Origin: Brachycybe producta
Taxonomy: Eukaryota > Arthropoda > Diplopoda > Playtdesmida > Andrognathidae
DNA length: 64,000 nucleotides
Direction of reading: 5' to 3'
Assembly (NCBI GenBank): GCA_036925085.1
Contig: JAUPFP010000044.1
Span: forward strand, 682,001-746,000
Shown here: positions 15,038 to 27,000 of the stretch, piece after piece
Numbering within the stretch: the stretch's first letter is position 1
Layout: every line of letters begins with the position of its first letter
The notes under the pieces: generated by a model
What the model saw: only the letters and a program-made list of their open reading frames with translations
What the model was told of the DNA's origin: nothing
Database searches by the model: none
Program-made: the position numbers and the translations under genes

Positions 15038-15117
15038 AAAAGAGACGGTTGTGGGTTCTGTTTGACTTTTCACTTGTAAAAGCAGCAAAAGAGAACGAAC
15101 CCACAACCGTCTCTTTT
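15038..15117. repeat. Perfect 21-bp inverted repeat upstream of enolase
   Basis: The arms at 15038-15058 and 15097-15117 are perfect complements (core GAGACGGTTGTGGG), with a 38-bp loop. It sits about 90 bp upstream of the inferred enolase 5' exon donor, so it lies in or near the promoter or 5' exon. A (CT)n tract flanks it. Confidence 0.7.
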
Positions 15118-15826
15118 AGTGTGTCCCTTGAAAGTGAAATGCAAAGTGCAAATAAGGGAACAGGTTCTTTTAGGATGGATTTTTTCTTATGTAAAAACGA
15201 AACACAGACTGGAAACTAGAAATTAGGGCATTTCAGGGAAGAAAAAAGAGGAGGAGGAGGAGGAGGAGGTTCAGACAAGAGAAAGAAACAAGTAGATTTA
15301 AAAAAAAAAAATGCTGATGAATAATGGTGGTGTCCTAAATCTTTAACTCCTCCTCTTCCTCCTCCTTCGTTATTCTCTTGAAAGAACCATCAAGGGCCCC
15401 CTAATTTGGTCTCAATGTTAAAGGGCACTAAACTGAAATAGGGTCAGACTTAAGGTCAAGGCCAAGATATCTTAAATTTGTATTTTCTTGTCTTTCAAAA
15501 GATTGAATAAGATGAAATTTCACTTGACACACTTTTTTTTCTTCATTACTTTTTATCTCCCTTTTTTTTTTTTTAAAAAAAGTTTCTTGAACTTTTTCGT
15601 GTTCTTGTCTTTGGCCCACTTTTTCAAATCTTTGTTTTCCTTTTTTTTTTTTTGCATTTTGATACTAAATTTCAAACTAAATTTAATAAATTATTTAATG
15701 TCAGATTTTGTCACAAATTAGCAACAATTAATTGATTGATTGAAGGAAAAAATTCTTCAGAACATTTTGCTTTTTGAAAACCAAATTTACAATTATATTT
15801 TATTAAATTTTATTTTTCAAGTGCTG
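15118..15826. other. Non-coding spacer with simple repeats
   Basis: Contains a (GGA)n run near 15249-15270, a (CTCCTC)-type run near 15347-15365 and long T runs. No gene is recognised. Confidence 0.6.
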
Positions 15827-16144
15827 TAATTAGTAGGGCTCTGCTTTTATGCAAAATATCAAGCAATTGTTTCTCGATTTGTGGCACAATTAAGTGCCAA
15901 TTGTGAAGTAATCATCATCATTAGACCAACTACAATTATGCTTTTTCTAATTAAAAAAGACTAGTTAGAGGCTAGATGGTTTGGTTTACCATCTGTTGGC
16001 AACTAGTTCCACTGTTTTTGATTGAAAAAGAAATTGTTGGTTGATCTAAATAGGGGAGACTGTTACTTCACAATTGGCTCTTGGGCCACAGATTGAGAAA
16101 CATTTGCTTCGATATTTTGCAGAAAAATCCGAACCCTAGTAATT
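15827..16144. mobile_element. Family C inverted-repeat element
   Basis: The left end reads AATTAGTAGGGCTC, then TTATGCAAAATATCAAGCAA and TTTCTCGATTTGTGGCAC. The right end is an imperfect reverse complement: GAGAAACATTTGCTTCGATA, then AATCCGAACCCTAGTAATT. The middle has GGTTTGGTTTACCATC and TTAGAGGCTAGA. Related copies are at 38706-39029 and, truncated, at 55648-55859. Confidence 0.65.
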
Positions 16145-18109
16145 CACGACATTACTTTTAATACTTAAATAAATTTGTAATCAATTATTTTTTTTTTTCT
16201 AATGAAAAGCTTTAAGTTTCTAATTGCTATTCATATTACTTCTGTTTTTGTATTTCTTTATTTAACTACTTCTTAACTTGTATTAACTATTCCCGATTAT
16301 TGTCATAGAATCTGATGTGCATTTTTGGGCGTCACTTTTCTGCATTCAGTTTTCTTTATTTTGTTTTTAATGTTTTTGCATTTGATGACGTCACCAGACT
16401 CCTTGTCTATCACCTGATTTTGAATTTAAAAATTTTGCTTTGCAAGAAGCCAAGGTCGGCCTGTGGCAGAGAGACAAAAGTCCAAATGTAGCATGTGAAA
16501 TGCATTGTCAAACCTCACAGATATGCAGTAAACAAAATAAATTGCAATGTGCGTTCTGATGCAGCTGAAATTGCATTGTTAGAAAATTAAAATTCCTTTG
16601 GATACAAGTTCATTTTTTATATATATAAATTTGTTAAATTTATTATAATAATTTATATTAATTTAAATAATAACTAATTTCATTTGAATCCAAAGTAATT
16701 TGAATAATTTTTTCAATTATAATATATTTAACAAATTTATATATAAAAAATTAACTTGTATCCAAAAGAATTTTAATTAAATTTTTCCATCAAACAAAAC
16801 AAACGATGAAATCATTTCTAACTAAAAATTTAAAAAAATCTTTTGTGTGTCTGGTGTCTGAAAACTCAGAATTTCTTTTAATAAAATTCAAAATTATTTT
16901 ATCAAAAAAAAAAAAAAGCTTTCACTTTTATTGTTATGAATGAAAAAATGATTTCCTTTTCTAAATTCTGTCTAAAGTGTCTGGTCTTCGGATTTTTATT
17001 TTAAAAAAAATGGGTCACTTCACTTTCAGTCAGGGGAATAAATTGAATATGAGGGCCAGTGGAGGGGCGTAAAACAGAGAGACACTGGTTCTACCTTTAT
17101 TGTTAAAAAAAAAGCTATAGGGGGGGGGGGGAATAAGATAGGAAGAGAGTAGGGAGGGAGGGGTATTACGTGAGCAAGCATAATCACTCTTCTCCATACT
17201 TTAATCTATGGGAAACAGGAAAAATTTATTTCCTATCTTATCATAATCAAAGCATTATACTGTATAGACACACATAGAGAAAAAAGAGGGAATGATTTTA
17301 TAAAATTCCCCCCCCCCTCCCCCTCTCTTAGGGCCCTCTATTGCTTCCAATGAAAAAGATAGAAAAGTTGGGGGGGGGAGGGGTAAAATGAAAGTTAGGG
17401 AGGGGAAAATTTGACTCCACTTGCTTACGTAACAAGGGGTAAACTTTCCAGACTTATGTTTAGAGAGGGGAGGGGGAGGGAGGGGGGATAAAAAATCTAG
17501 GTCACTATTATTTGGCGATAACTAACGAGAACAGGGGTGGGGGATAAAACAAACTAAATGTTGCGCAAAGGCCAAGGTCTTTATTTTACTCAAAAAGAGG
17601 AGGGAAAAATTCTGGGGGACATTTGAAGAGTTTATAGAAATTAATACTAGAGGGCGCTTTACTCTTGCTCTTTACAAAGAGACAACTTTGAAGAGAAAAT
17701 TTAGGTCCAAATTCAAGAGAGAAACTTTGAACACTTCAATTTGAAGCCTCAGAACAGGGTTCATATTTTTTAAAAAAAAATATCCGCTTTATTTGAGCAT
17801 CACTGAGAATTTTTTTTTCTATGCTGAAACCCTGCTGAGAGGGTTCAAGTGAAAAGGTTTCTTGTTGAATTTGCTATTTAAAAAAGATCAGAGATCTTTC
17901 AAAATGAACAAGTTTATTTCAGCTTCAAAATGGGGGCTATTCAACATTGGTGATTAACAAACTATTCTAAAATTGCTTAATTTGAAAAAGGAGGATCAAA
18001 TTCAACTTGAAGCCTCAGTACAGGGTTTCAACAAATAAATATCCGGTTTTACTGTTATTCTGTCTATACTGGAACCCTGTTTAGAGGGTTTAACTGTAAC
18101 GTTTTGTTG
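16145..18109. other. Gene-free spacer with G-rich and AT-rich low-complexity DNA
   Basis: Between about 17040 and 17600 there are repeated G runs (8-12 G) with strong purine strand asymmetry. Near 16610-16760 there is an imperfect AT-rich inverted repeat (TTGGATACAAGTT and AACTTGTATCCAAAAG). Related segments with GGAACCCTG-type words recur near 17820, 18065 and 41600. No gene is recognised. Confidence 0.55.
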
Positions 18110-18310
18110 CTGAATTTGCTACTTAAAAACTAGAAGAGTAAAAAAAATCGCGTTATGTCATTTTTATGATTAAATGTTTTAAAATAAACAATTTTATGAC
18201 AGTTTAGAAATGGCCTATATCACTAGTGATTTGCAAACCGTTTTAAATTGTTTAATTTGAAAGATATTATTGTGAAAATTTCGTTATGTGGAGACTTTTA
18301 AATTTATTTT
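18110..18310. mobile_element. Family A hairpin element, degenerate
   Basis: Carries AAACTAGAAGAGTA and TTTTAAAATAAACAATTTTATGACAGTTT with a partial complementary arm. It is truncated relative to the copy in the enolase intron. Confidence 0.45.
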
Positions 18311-19187
18311 TAAGCATTATAATTACTTTTATGCCAATCAAAGAATTTTAACTTTCTATTGTCACTTTATGAGCCCCGAATTCAGGGTAAACCCATAGAT
18401 TCTCAAAATTTGGCCCTCTAGTGTCACTATTTTAAGATGAAAGCATGCTAATGAGCACACACGTTGAGAACCCATTGACTTCCATCGATCAGCTCATTGG
18501 ATTCATGTTTCATTTGTATATTTATGCTATTAAAAACACTTTAAACGCACTTAAAATACAATCAGATATCGAATTCCATCATTTAAGTTCATTTTTAGTT
18601 ATCTTTCTACACATGAAATTGCTAGAGGTCAAAGCAAGGTCAATGGTTTTCTGCAGAGGAGTCAATAATAAAATTAAATGTCAAAATATGCAAATGTCAC
18701 CGTTAATAAATGAAGCAACGATTATAATTTCTATGAGTGCATTTTTACCTGATTCAAGACACGTAATTAGGATAAAAAAAAAATTATACCTTCGGAAAAC
18801 GAAAGAAGAGAGAGACAGGAAAAAAATGATGATCACAACCGGTGAAACCCAGAGACAGGAAAGGAAGGAAGAAAAATCAGCAAGAGTTTAATATAAGGGG
18901 GGCGGAGTAGGAGGAGCTAAGCTTCATTGTCAAGTCAAGGTCATTGTGTCTGGCGATTACGTCATCCACAGATACCGTGTATCAGATGTCAATTTTATGA
19001 TTAGCATTGGGTTGGAGAAAATAATAAAGTGACGCTCGCATGATTGGAGGGAGCCCATCACGAGCAGTGTCGGGTCAAAGAAGAACAGGTCATGGGCCGT
19101 ACGTCTGAGCCATTTTTATGACCCAAGTCAATGCTGATAACGTACATAGGGTGAACTAACATGGCGTCGGTATTCAAGCGATGTTGG

Positions 19188-19795
19188 CAAGGGGAACGAT
19201 ATAGTACAAGATCATGTACGAGATTCACAGTACAGCGTATGTATAGCAAGCTATTTTACTGTTTATTTGCGTTTTAGTAGACACTAAAAATTCAATTCTA
19301 TTTTAAATATTCAGTAAATTGCGAATAAAAAGTATAATGGCTTGCGATTTTGTATGGGATTCATTTCTTATGTAGTTCCCCTTGCACAGGTTTGGTGCAA
19401 GGGGGACGACAAAGAAACAAAATCATGTATGTGGTTGACGTATGTATGGTGAGTAATTTCACTTTTTACTTGCGTTTTACTTGATATCCAGAATTAAATT
19501 CTATTTTATTCTGCAATAGGTATATCCAATAAAACGCTGATAAAATATAAAACGGCTTGCAATACAGTACGAGATTCACCTTGATAAGATGAACAACATA
19601 GGGTGTGAATCTCGTAAAGTATAGCAAGCCGTTTTTTCTTTTTTCTGCATTTTACTTGATTTAAATAATTCAGTGCTAGTATGGTGTATACAGAAAAACG
19701 TATATAGAAAGTAAAATACTACTTTCTATACATAAGCTCTGCTGTGAATCTTAGTGAATCTTTGTCCATGATTTTATTTTATATCGTTCCCCTTG
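19188..19795. mobile_element. Inverted-repeat element ending CAAGGGGAACGATATA
   Basis: The ends at 19188 and 19795 are complementary over 16 bp (CAAGGGGAACGATATA), giving a 608-bp element. The inside repeats words such as CAAGGGGGACGA and GTATAGCAAGC several times. No transposase frame is seen. Confidence 0.55.
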
Positions 19796-19816
19796 TGCTC
19801 TTGAATTGATTAGATC

Positions 19817-20723
19817 TTAAGAGGCTAGATACATCGTTTAGTTCAAAATTTCTCCGAATGTAGGCGCTGCGATCGTTGTTGATTGAAAAACGGTTTTTTA
19901 ACGTTTTTTCTCCCGGTTCGAAGTCACATAATAATTAATAGAAAAATAATTTCGCGTGCTAACCTTATAAAAAGAAAACATTGGGAAGCCAGTAGATTAA
20001 TGCACGTAATAATTATTTTGTTATTGTTCTGAGTTATTTTTAACGGGAGTTCTTCAAATGTTTGGGTGACGGTTTTTTGCTGCTATGGGACTTAACATGG
20101 AGTTGAAAAAACGTAAGATTTTAAATGTTATTTAAAAATAGAAAGCCCTTTTAAAATTTAGAAAAAGGAATAATCCTGAATTCAATAAACACATGTAAGT
20201 ACGTGCTAATTTTTCTGATTGCTCTAAATCATTTTTAATCAGAGTTCTCTTAACTTTTGTTGGACGGTGTTTTAGTCCTATGGGACTTAACATGGAGTTA
20301 AAAACGTACGATTTTAAACGTTATTAAAAAATAGAAGGACCTTTTCAACATCTATAAAAAGGAAACATCGTGAAGCCAATACATGAATGTATGTGCTAAT
20401 TATTTTGTTATTGTTCTAAATCGTTTTTAACGAGAGTTTTTCAAATGTTTGTGGGACGGTTTTGGGGCCAATGGGATTTAACATGGGGTTAAAAAAACGA
20501 ACGACTTTGAACGTTGTTTAAAAATAGAAAAACCTTTTCAAAAATTATATAAATCGAGCACATGAAGAACAATAGTTTTTATTGCATTTTGCGCTTTACT
20601 GTATTTTAATTGAGCGATTGTGAGGCGATTTCTTGCAGTTTTAGTAACACTATATAAGAACACTCATTTGTCTTGTTGTCGTCTGCTCAAAACAACAAGA
20701 TGGACGTGGATCTAGGCTCTTAA
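19817..20723 (+). mobile_element. 907-bp TTAA-bounded element, copy 1
   Basis: Begins TTAAGAGGCTAGATAC and ends GGATCTAGGCTCTTAA, so TTAA flanks short imperfect terminal inverted repeats. The body is about three diverged tandem units of roughly 190 bp, recognisable by TTAACATGGAGTT or TTAACATGGGGTT near 20093, 20288 and 20478. TTAA target sites are typical of piggyBac-type transposition. No transposase is encoded, so it would be non-autonomous. A second copy of exactly the same length lies inverted at 34032-34938. Confidence 0.75.
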
Positions 20724-21060
20724 AATGGCACCAAATTTCGTATTCGATATTATCGATAGTGATAGTATTATCGATATAAAAAACTGTAGTTGTCGGAACG
20801 GTGTCGTCCTCTAGTGGTGTTCTGAAGAAACGTGTCCTTTGATTGTCATTGAAAAATGCAGGAAATGGACTCGATTGGGTCATGGATGAAAATTCACTAT
20901 GAAAGTTCTTCAGAAATGAGTCACACACTGGTTATGATTTTGTTGTTGTTCTTATAATATTTCTATTGTTATTGATCGCAATGTTTATGTCTTGAAAGAA
21001 TCGTTCCTCTTTTTTATATTAATTATTTTGTTAATTAACAAAGAATTCATATTTTTAACG
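20724..21060 (+). promoter_or_regulatory. Likely ACAP promoter and 5' UTR region
   Basis: This 337-bp stretch separates the TTAA element from the ACAP start codon. It includes TATCGATAGTGATAGTATTATCGATA, a short palindromic cluster around 20747-20776. Promoter identity is inferred from position only. Confidence 0.35.
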
Positions 21061-24000
21061 ATGAAACCGATCGTCGATTTCGCAGAATGTCTGAAAGATT
21101 CGCCGAAATTCAGGTATTAAGAGACCCCCCCCCCCCCCCACCTCTCTTCTTATTCTCCCTTACTAATGACCCCACTTTATCCCTTGTATAATAAGGCCTT
21201 AGGGGGTCCTTCCTTAAAAAATAAAAAGCAGCGAAAGGAACTGAAAGAAGAAAAAAAAAAAAAAGAAGCTCGTAAAAAGTAACTGGTTACTAATAAATAC
21301 GCGTTACTTTTTTGTTGTCTCTTTCTCTCTCTCTTTTATTAGAAACGCATTGGAAGATGCGGAAGATGATTTAGATCAACTGGAAATGAAGTTGGAAAAG
21401 GTTTGAAAAACGAACTGAAATTAAAATCATTTAATTTACATGTGATTTTTTTGTTTTTTTGTAGCTGGTTAAGTTGTGTACGGCGACGGTCGAATCCGGA
21501 AAAGCCTACATTAATTCCAAAGTGTAATTATTTTTCTGAAGTATATTCATTCGAAAACGTTGCTTAAAATTAAAATAAAAAGCGCAGGACAAAATATGGA
21601 GACTTACTCGAAGTTTAAGCTTTGTCTTTTAAGCCAAGGTTTTTTTTTAAAAAAAAAAAGTTCAAGAAAGTTGGTTATTTAATTATTAACTATTTGGTTT
21701 AAAATGGTTTATGAACAGCAGATTTTTCGAGTTCTTATTTATATCTGTCGTTTTAGAAGAAAAATTAGAACGTGTTTTAGAAACTAGAAAGGTAGTTCAA
21801 TTACGTAATTTATTATCCTCTTGATATCTTTCAAAATAAAAGATTTTTGAATATTTTATTGCTGGATTTTAACTTAAGATGGTTTACGAACAGCTGATTT
21901 TCTCAAAGTCTTAATTATTCTGTCTTTCAGAAGTAAAATTAAGGTAAACTAGAATGTATTTTAAAAACTAGAAATGTAGGTCCATTACTTTAGAATAATT
22001 TAATGTTGATATTTTTCAAAATAAACGTTTTCTTAGACAAAAAAAATAAAAAAATACCTTTTCGGCTTAAAGTTGGCTCATTTTCAAACTGACATAAAAA
22101 GTTTGTTTTGAAAGATATCAAACATGAAACTAACCTAAAGTGATTGAGTTACCCTTCTAGTTTCTAAAACACAAGATTTCAAAGTTTCTCTTCATTTTGC
22201 GCTTGAAAGACAGAATCATCCGAGTTCGAGAGGCGCTTAAATTTTTGACATTATTTCAAAAAAGGAACTTTTTATTCAAGTTTAAATTGGTTGGCTTAAA
22301 TTTGACATATTTTTGTTAAAAAATGTTGCTACATTGTTCATTTTAAAAGATGTCGTTATGAAATTGAAAATATGATGATTTCATAATTTTTCATTTTTTT
22401 TTTTTTTTTTTTTCAAATTTTAACATAAAGTTCATTTTGAAAGATATTTTAGTTATAAAAAAAAATTTCATTGGAAATTTGATGAAACAAAAATTTCGAG
22501 ATGCAATTTTTTTGCTAAAATTCACTCAACATTTTACGTTTTTCGATGGAAGAAAGTTAACATTCTGGATATTTTTTGTTTACAAATTTAACTAGAAAGT
22601 TAATTTTGAAAGATATCTTTATGATAATTTGGTGTTTTCTTTTTCAGTCAATTTGTGAACGGAATCAAAGAATTGTTGTTCTATTTTAAAGATGACACGC
22701 TGAATGTCGTAAGTGACTCGCGAGAAACACAATTTTAAAGAGTTTTTTTTTTTTGGTCGAAGTTTATGGTTTTTGGTTTTCACTTTTCAGAACGCACTTA
22801 ATAAACTGATTCAAGCACTTCAAGAAATGGATAAATATCAAACGGTTCTTTAAAAAAATGGAATCAAATTAGAAAAACAAGATTAAAACCGTTTGTTTCT
22901 GTTGTTTTTTTTTTTTTTTAGATCTTGATCGATCAAGCGAAGAGAACCGTTTGTAAGAATCTTGCGGACTTCATTCACTCGTATGTTTATTTATTTTTTT
23001 TTTAAAGTGTTCTCGATAATCACTCATTTGTATCTTCAATTAATAGGAACATATTTAATAAAAACACTAAATGTGCAAAAAAAAAAATAATATAAATAGC
23101 TGTGTTACAAATGTTGAATTCAGTCAGGCAGAGTTAGAGAAATTGCTTCAAAATGTCTTAAAAACGAATGTAGTAACAATTTATTGCGTTTAATGAGATG
23201 CATTAAAATAAATGTGAATTCTTTGAAAAAAAAATGCATTTAAATGAACTAATTTAATAAAAACCAATTTAAAACTACATTAAAAAGAACCAAAAGTTAA
23301 AATGAGCAAAAAAATACATTTGAAAATGCTGTAAAATATAATTATACAAATTTAAAAATTCATTAAAATGAAGAGAAATTGCATTAAAGAAGGGTATAGT
23401 AATCGTATTAAAAAGAATATAAAATACATTAAATAATTGATCTTTTTATTAAAACTTAATATATCGGCGATATCCCTTTCGGTCGAAATCTTTTCGCTCG
23501 ACAAGCCTCAGGGATTGGATTGGAGGCTAACAGTGACGTCAATAAAAAGTAATAGGAAGCGGTGAATGAAAGAGCTACCAAAAAAAATATAACCCTTTCT
23601 CCCTAACCTAACCTAACCCCTATCCTAACCAAACCGAACCGAACCTAACTATTTCGCTCCTCACCGCTCCCTATTACTTTTTATTGACGTCACTGTTAGC
23701 CTCCAATCCAATCCCCGAGGCTTGTCGAGCGAAAGATAACACACCAATATATTCATATTTTGGCCAAACCTATTTTATTTCAGTTTGGCAATCAGTCACT
23801 CCAAATTCAGGTTTTCAATCTCTTTACTGTAATTGTTTTGTCTCCTGAAAAATTTGGAGTAACTGGACATGTTAAGTTTTGGAAAAAAAAGTTCCTCGGT
23901 TAAATGATTAAAATAGACGTGTGAATTCATTGAAATGTTTAGAAAATGCGTCAAACGAATTTGAAAAGGCTTTAAAATAAATCGAAAATGCAATTTTAAA

Positions 24001-27000
24001 AAATGCTTCAAAATGTACGTTATAAAGAATGAAACTTGTTAAACAAATGTGGATTTATTTGAAGTATTTTTTAGAAAAATTCATTAAAATAAACGATAAA
24101 TGTATTAAAGGAATTTGAAAATGCTTTTAAACAAATATAAAATGCATTAAAACTAGTAGAAAATATATTAAAGACAAATGAGAATTCATTGAAGCAGTCA
24201 GAAATGAACAGAAATGTGTTTAAATCTTTTAAAAACGTGATGTAATAAATCAAATTTAATGAGTTTTTCTAACCGTTGATCCATTTATGATTATCTTTAA
24301 AGAGATATACGTAAAGTGAAGGAGACGAAACGTTGTTTCGAGAAATACAGCGACGAGTTTGATCAGGCTTTGATTCGTAACTCTCAAGCACAACGTTCAA
24401 AGCCACACGAATGTGAAGAAGCGAACAATGTCGTTACTGCGGCAAGATCGGGATTTCAGCATACGGCACTCGATTACATCTTTCAGGTAGATCCGAATGA
24501 AAATTAGAATTTGAATCGTGTTGTATTTTTGTATTCTTGTTTTTCTATCTATAGGTTAGCATGTTGCAGTCCAAGAAACGGTACGAAGTTCTCGACACGG
24601 TATGTTTATAAAATATGTGATGAGTCGTAAAAACATGACCGTTGATGTTGGTTTTGTTTCGAATATTTCCATAGCTTTTATCGTACATGCGAGCACACAG
24701 CACGTTTTTTCATCAGGGTTCGGATCTGTGTCAAGATGTGGATCCGTTCATGAAGCAACTAGCGGGCAGTGTAAATAATAAGCGTTTTTATACGGCGAAA
24801 TAAGACGTTTATGAATGAAATGCCGGTTGTTTTTTTGTTTTACTTGTTTTAGTTGTCTCATGTCCGAGATGAAGCTTCGAAACTTGAAAGAAGCATGGAC
24901 GACAGACATTCGCGAGCAAACGATAAAGTATAACAGCACTTGTTTTTGTTTTCTTTTGTGTTTTATATTTCAACGTTGTGTTCTGTGTTAGAACTCTTCA
25001 ACTGTGAATAATTCTGCCGGAGTTCAGCTTGAAGGTTATCTTTTCAAAAGAACATCGAATGCATTTAAGTCTTGGAAAAGGTTAGAAAATTATATGATCG
25101 GCTTTATGAACAGTTGATTATCAAACTTTAATTGTTTTTTTTTTGCGTTTAAGGGAGCTACAGTAAAAATAATTCGAAAGTGTTTTAGAAAGTAGAACGG
25201 GTAGCAGAATCACTTAATACTATTTTCATGTTGATATCTTTCAAGATAAACGTTTTCTGGACAAAAACTGAAATAAGAAGATATCTACATGAAAATATCC
25301 TTAAAGTGATTGAGAAACCCTTCTAGTTTCTAAAAACCCTTTGAATTTTCTCTTGAGATGTTTCACGAATAGCTTATTTTCGAATACTCTTATAATAATA
25401 CTAAGATAAGACTAAGAATAGACTAAGAAGAAATTGAAAGTGTTCGAAACTAGAAGAGTAGCCGAATTATTTAATAGTACTTGCATTTTCGTGTTGATAT
25501 CTTTCAAAATAAACTTTTTTTTATAAACAAATATTAAACGATGTTCTTTGATTATAGTTGGGTCATTTTCAAACTTGACGTAAAATTTGTATTTTAAAAT
25601 ATATCAATGTTTATATTACCTTTTATTGATTGTGGGGCCCGTCTAGTTTCTAAAACGATTTTAAATTATTTTTTAATTTTTTTTTTAGCGGCAAAATTAA
25701 AAAAAGTTAAGTGTCCAAGTGTTTTAGCGACGTTTTAACATGAAAATTAATTTGAGTTAATCCTTAATCATTTCGAATGCGTTTGTTTGTTTCATTTCTT
25801 AACAGACGTTGGTTCATAATCAAGAACCATCAGCTTGTTTACTGCAAGCGATCGAAAGACACAACAGTCACTATTATGGAAGAAGATCTTAGAATCTGTA
25901 CCGTGAAGCCTGTTTCGGACATCGATCGGAGGTTCTGTTTCGAGGTTCTCTCTCCTTCAAAGTGAGTGGAATTGTTTAATTTGAGCAATTAGAATAGTTT
26001 GCACTCGGCAGTTAGTTTTGCTTTTTCATCCGTAATGAGAACGAATGAGATTCTTTTCGTATATATTTTTGTCACCTTTTGTTTCTGTACTAATCTAAAT
26101 GAGTAGTTTGGTTGGGGTCGTTTGTACGGGTCGAAAAATAATTTAACAAAAAGCACGGGTCCGTTTCAGGAATTGTTTACGCACAACACGACAACCGTTG
26201 CTAAGGCGGAGTCGTCTACTCTTGCATGATCATCGGCTCTCATTTTCTAAGCGATTTCTTAGGTAATGAGAAAATGTACGACTCTCGCTTTCGTACAAAA
26301 CTATCTTTCCGTTCAAAATTATTTCTTTTTTTTTTGGGGGGGGGGGGGGGGCTGTTTTTTTTCTTCGTCATTCTCTCACGGCACACAAGAATTATTTATA
26401 GATTTTTGAATATTTTCGTTTTGTATGTGTTTTTTTTTTTTAGATTTTCATTTTGATATGAAAAAATTACCAGAAACATGAATATAATTTTTCGTTCAAT
26501 TTTTAAACAAAATTGGAAGTTTATTGCAATTTTTGCATCAATTTTTTGGCTACTTTTTACTTGGTGGAAAAGAAATAGGTTCTTATTTAATTTAAATATT
26601 TTAAAAAAATTATTTAATCCAATCTACACGACTTACGAGAAGCACTGTTGTTTTTTCTGAAGAATGTGTTAGTCACTTTCTTTGTCATCTAATAACAGCT
26701 CTTAAATAATGACGTTTTGAAAGAGAAATTAATGTCTAAGGCGATTGGCACACGGGGACCGCCTGTTAGTTGTTGAGTTCAACTGCAGAATGTTGTTGCA
26801 AGTGGCCAGGCTGTGGTTGCAATGTATTGTTATGAAGAAATGAGGTAGTTCTCTACACATAAGTGGCTTCTGCAGTTAGACTCGACCACTAAAAAGTGAT
26901 TTTTGTGCCCGGACCCTAAATTGACGTTTAGGTAGAAATATTTGCTCCTTAAACAAAAGTTTGATCAAGTAATAATTGGTGAAGGGTTCGAGGTTGATTT

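Noticed and set aside
18445..18891. 148-codon open frame, plus strand
   Set aside because: No recognisable domain, a composition typical of AT-rich spacer, ending in A-rich and purine-rich repeat. No splice context or promoter evidence.
20650..20928. 92-codon open frame, minus strand
   Set aside because: It runs across the end of the TTAA-bounded element into the ACAP upstream region. No family motif, and half of it lies in the transposon.
23030..24260. Possible CRISPR-like or regular array
   Set aside because: The repeat words are short, diverged and irregularly spaced. This is a degenerate intronic tandem repeat in a eukaryotic gene.
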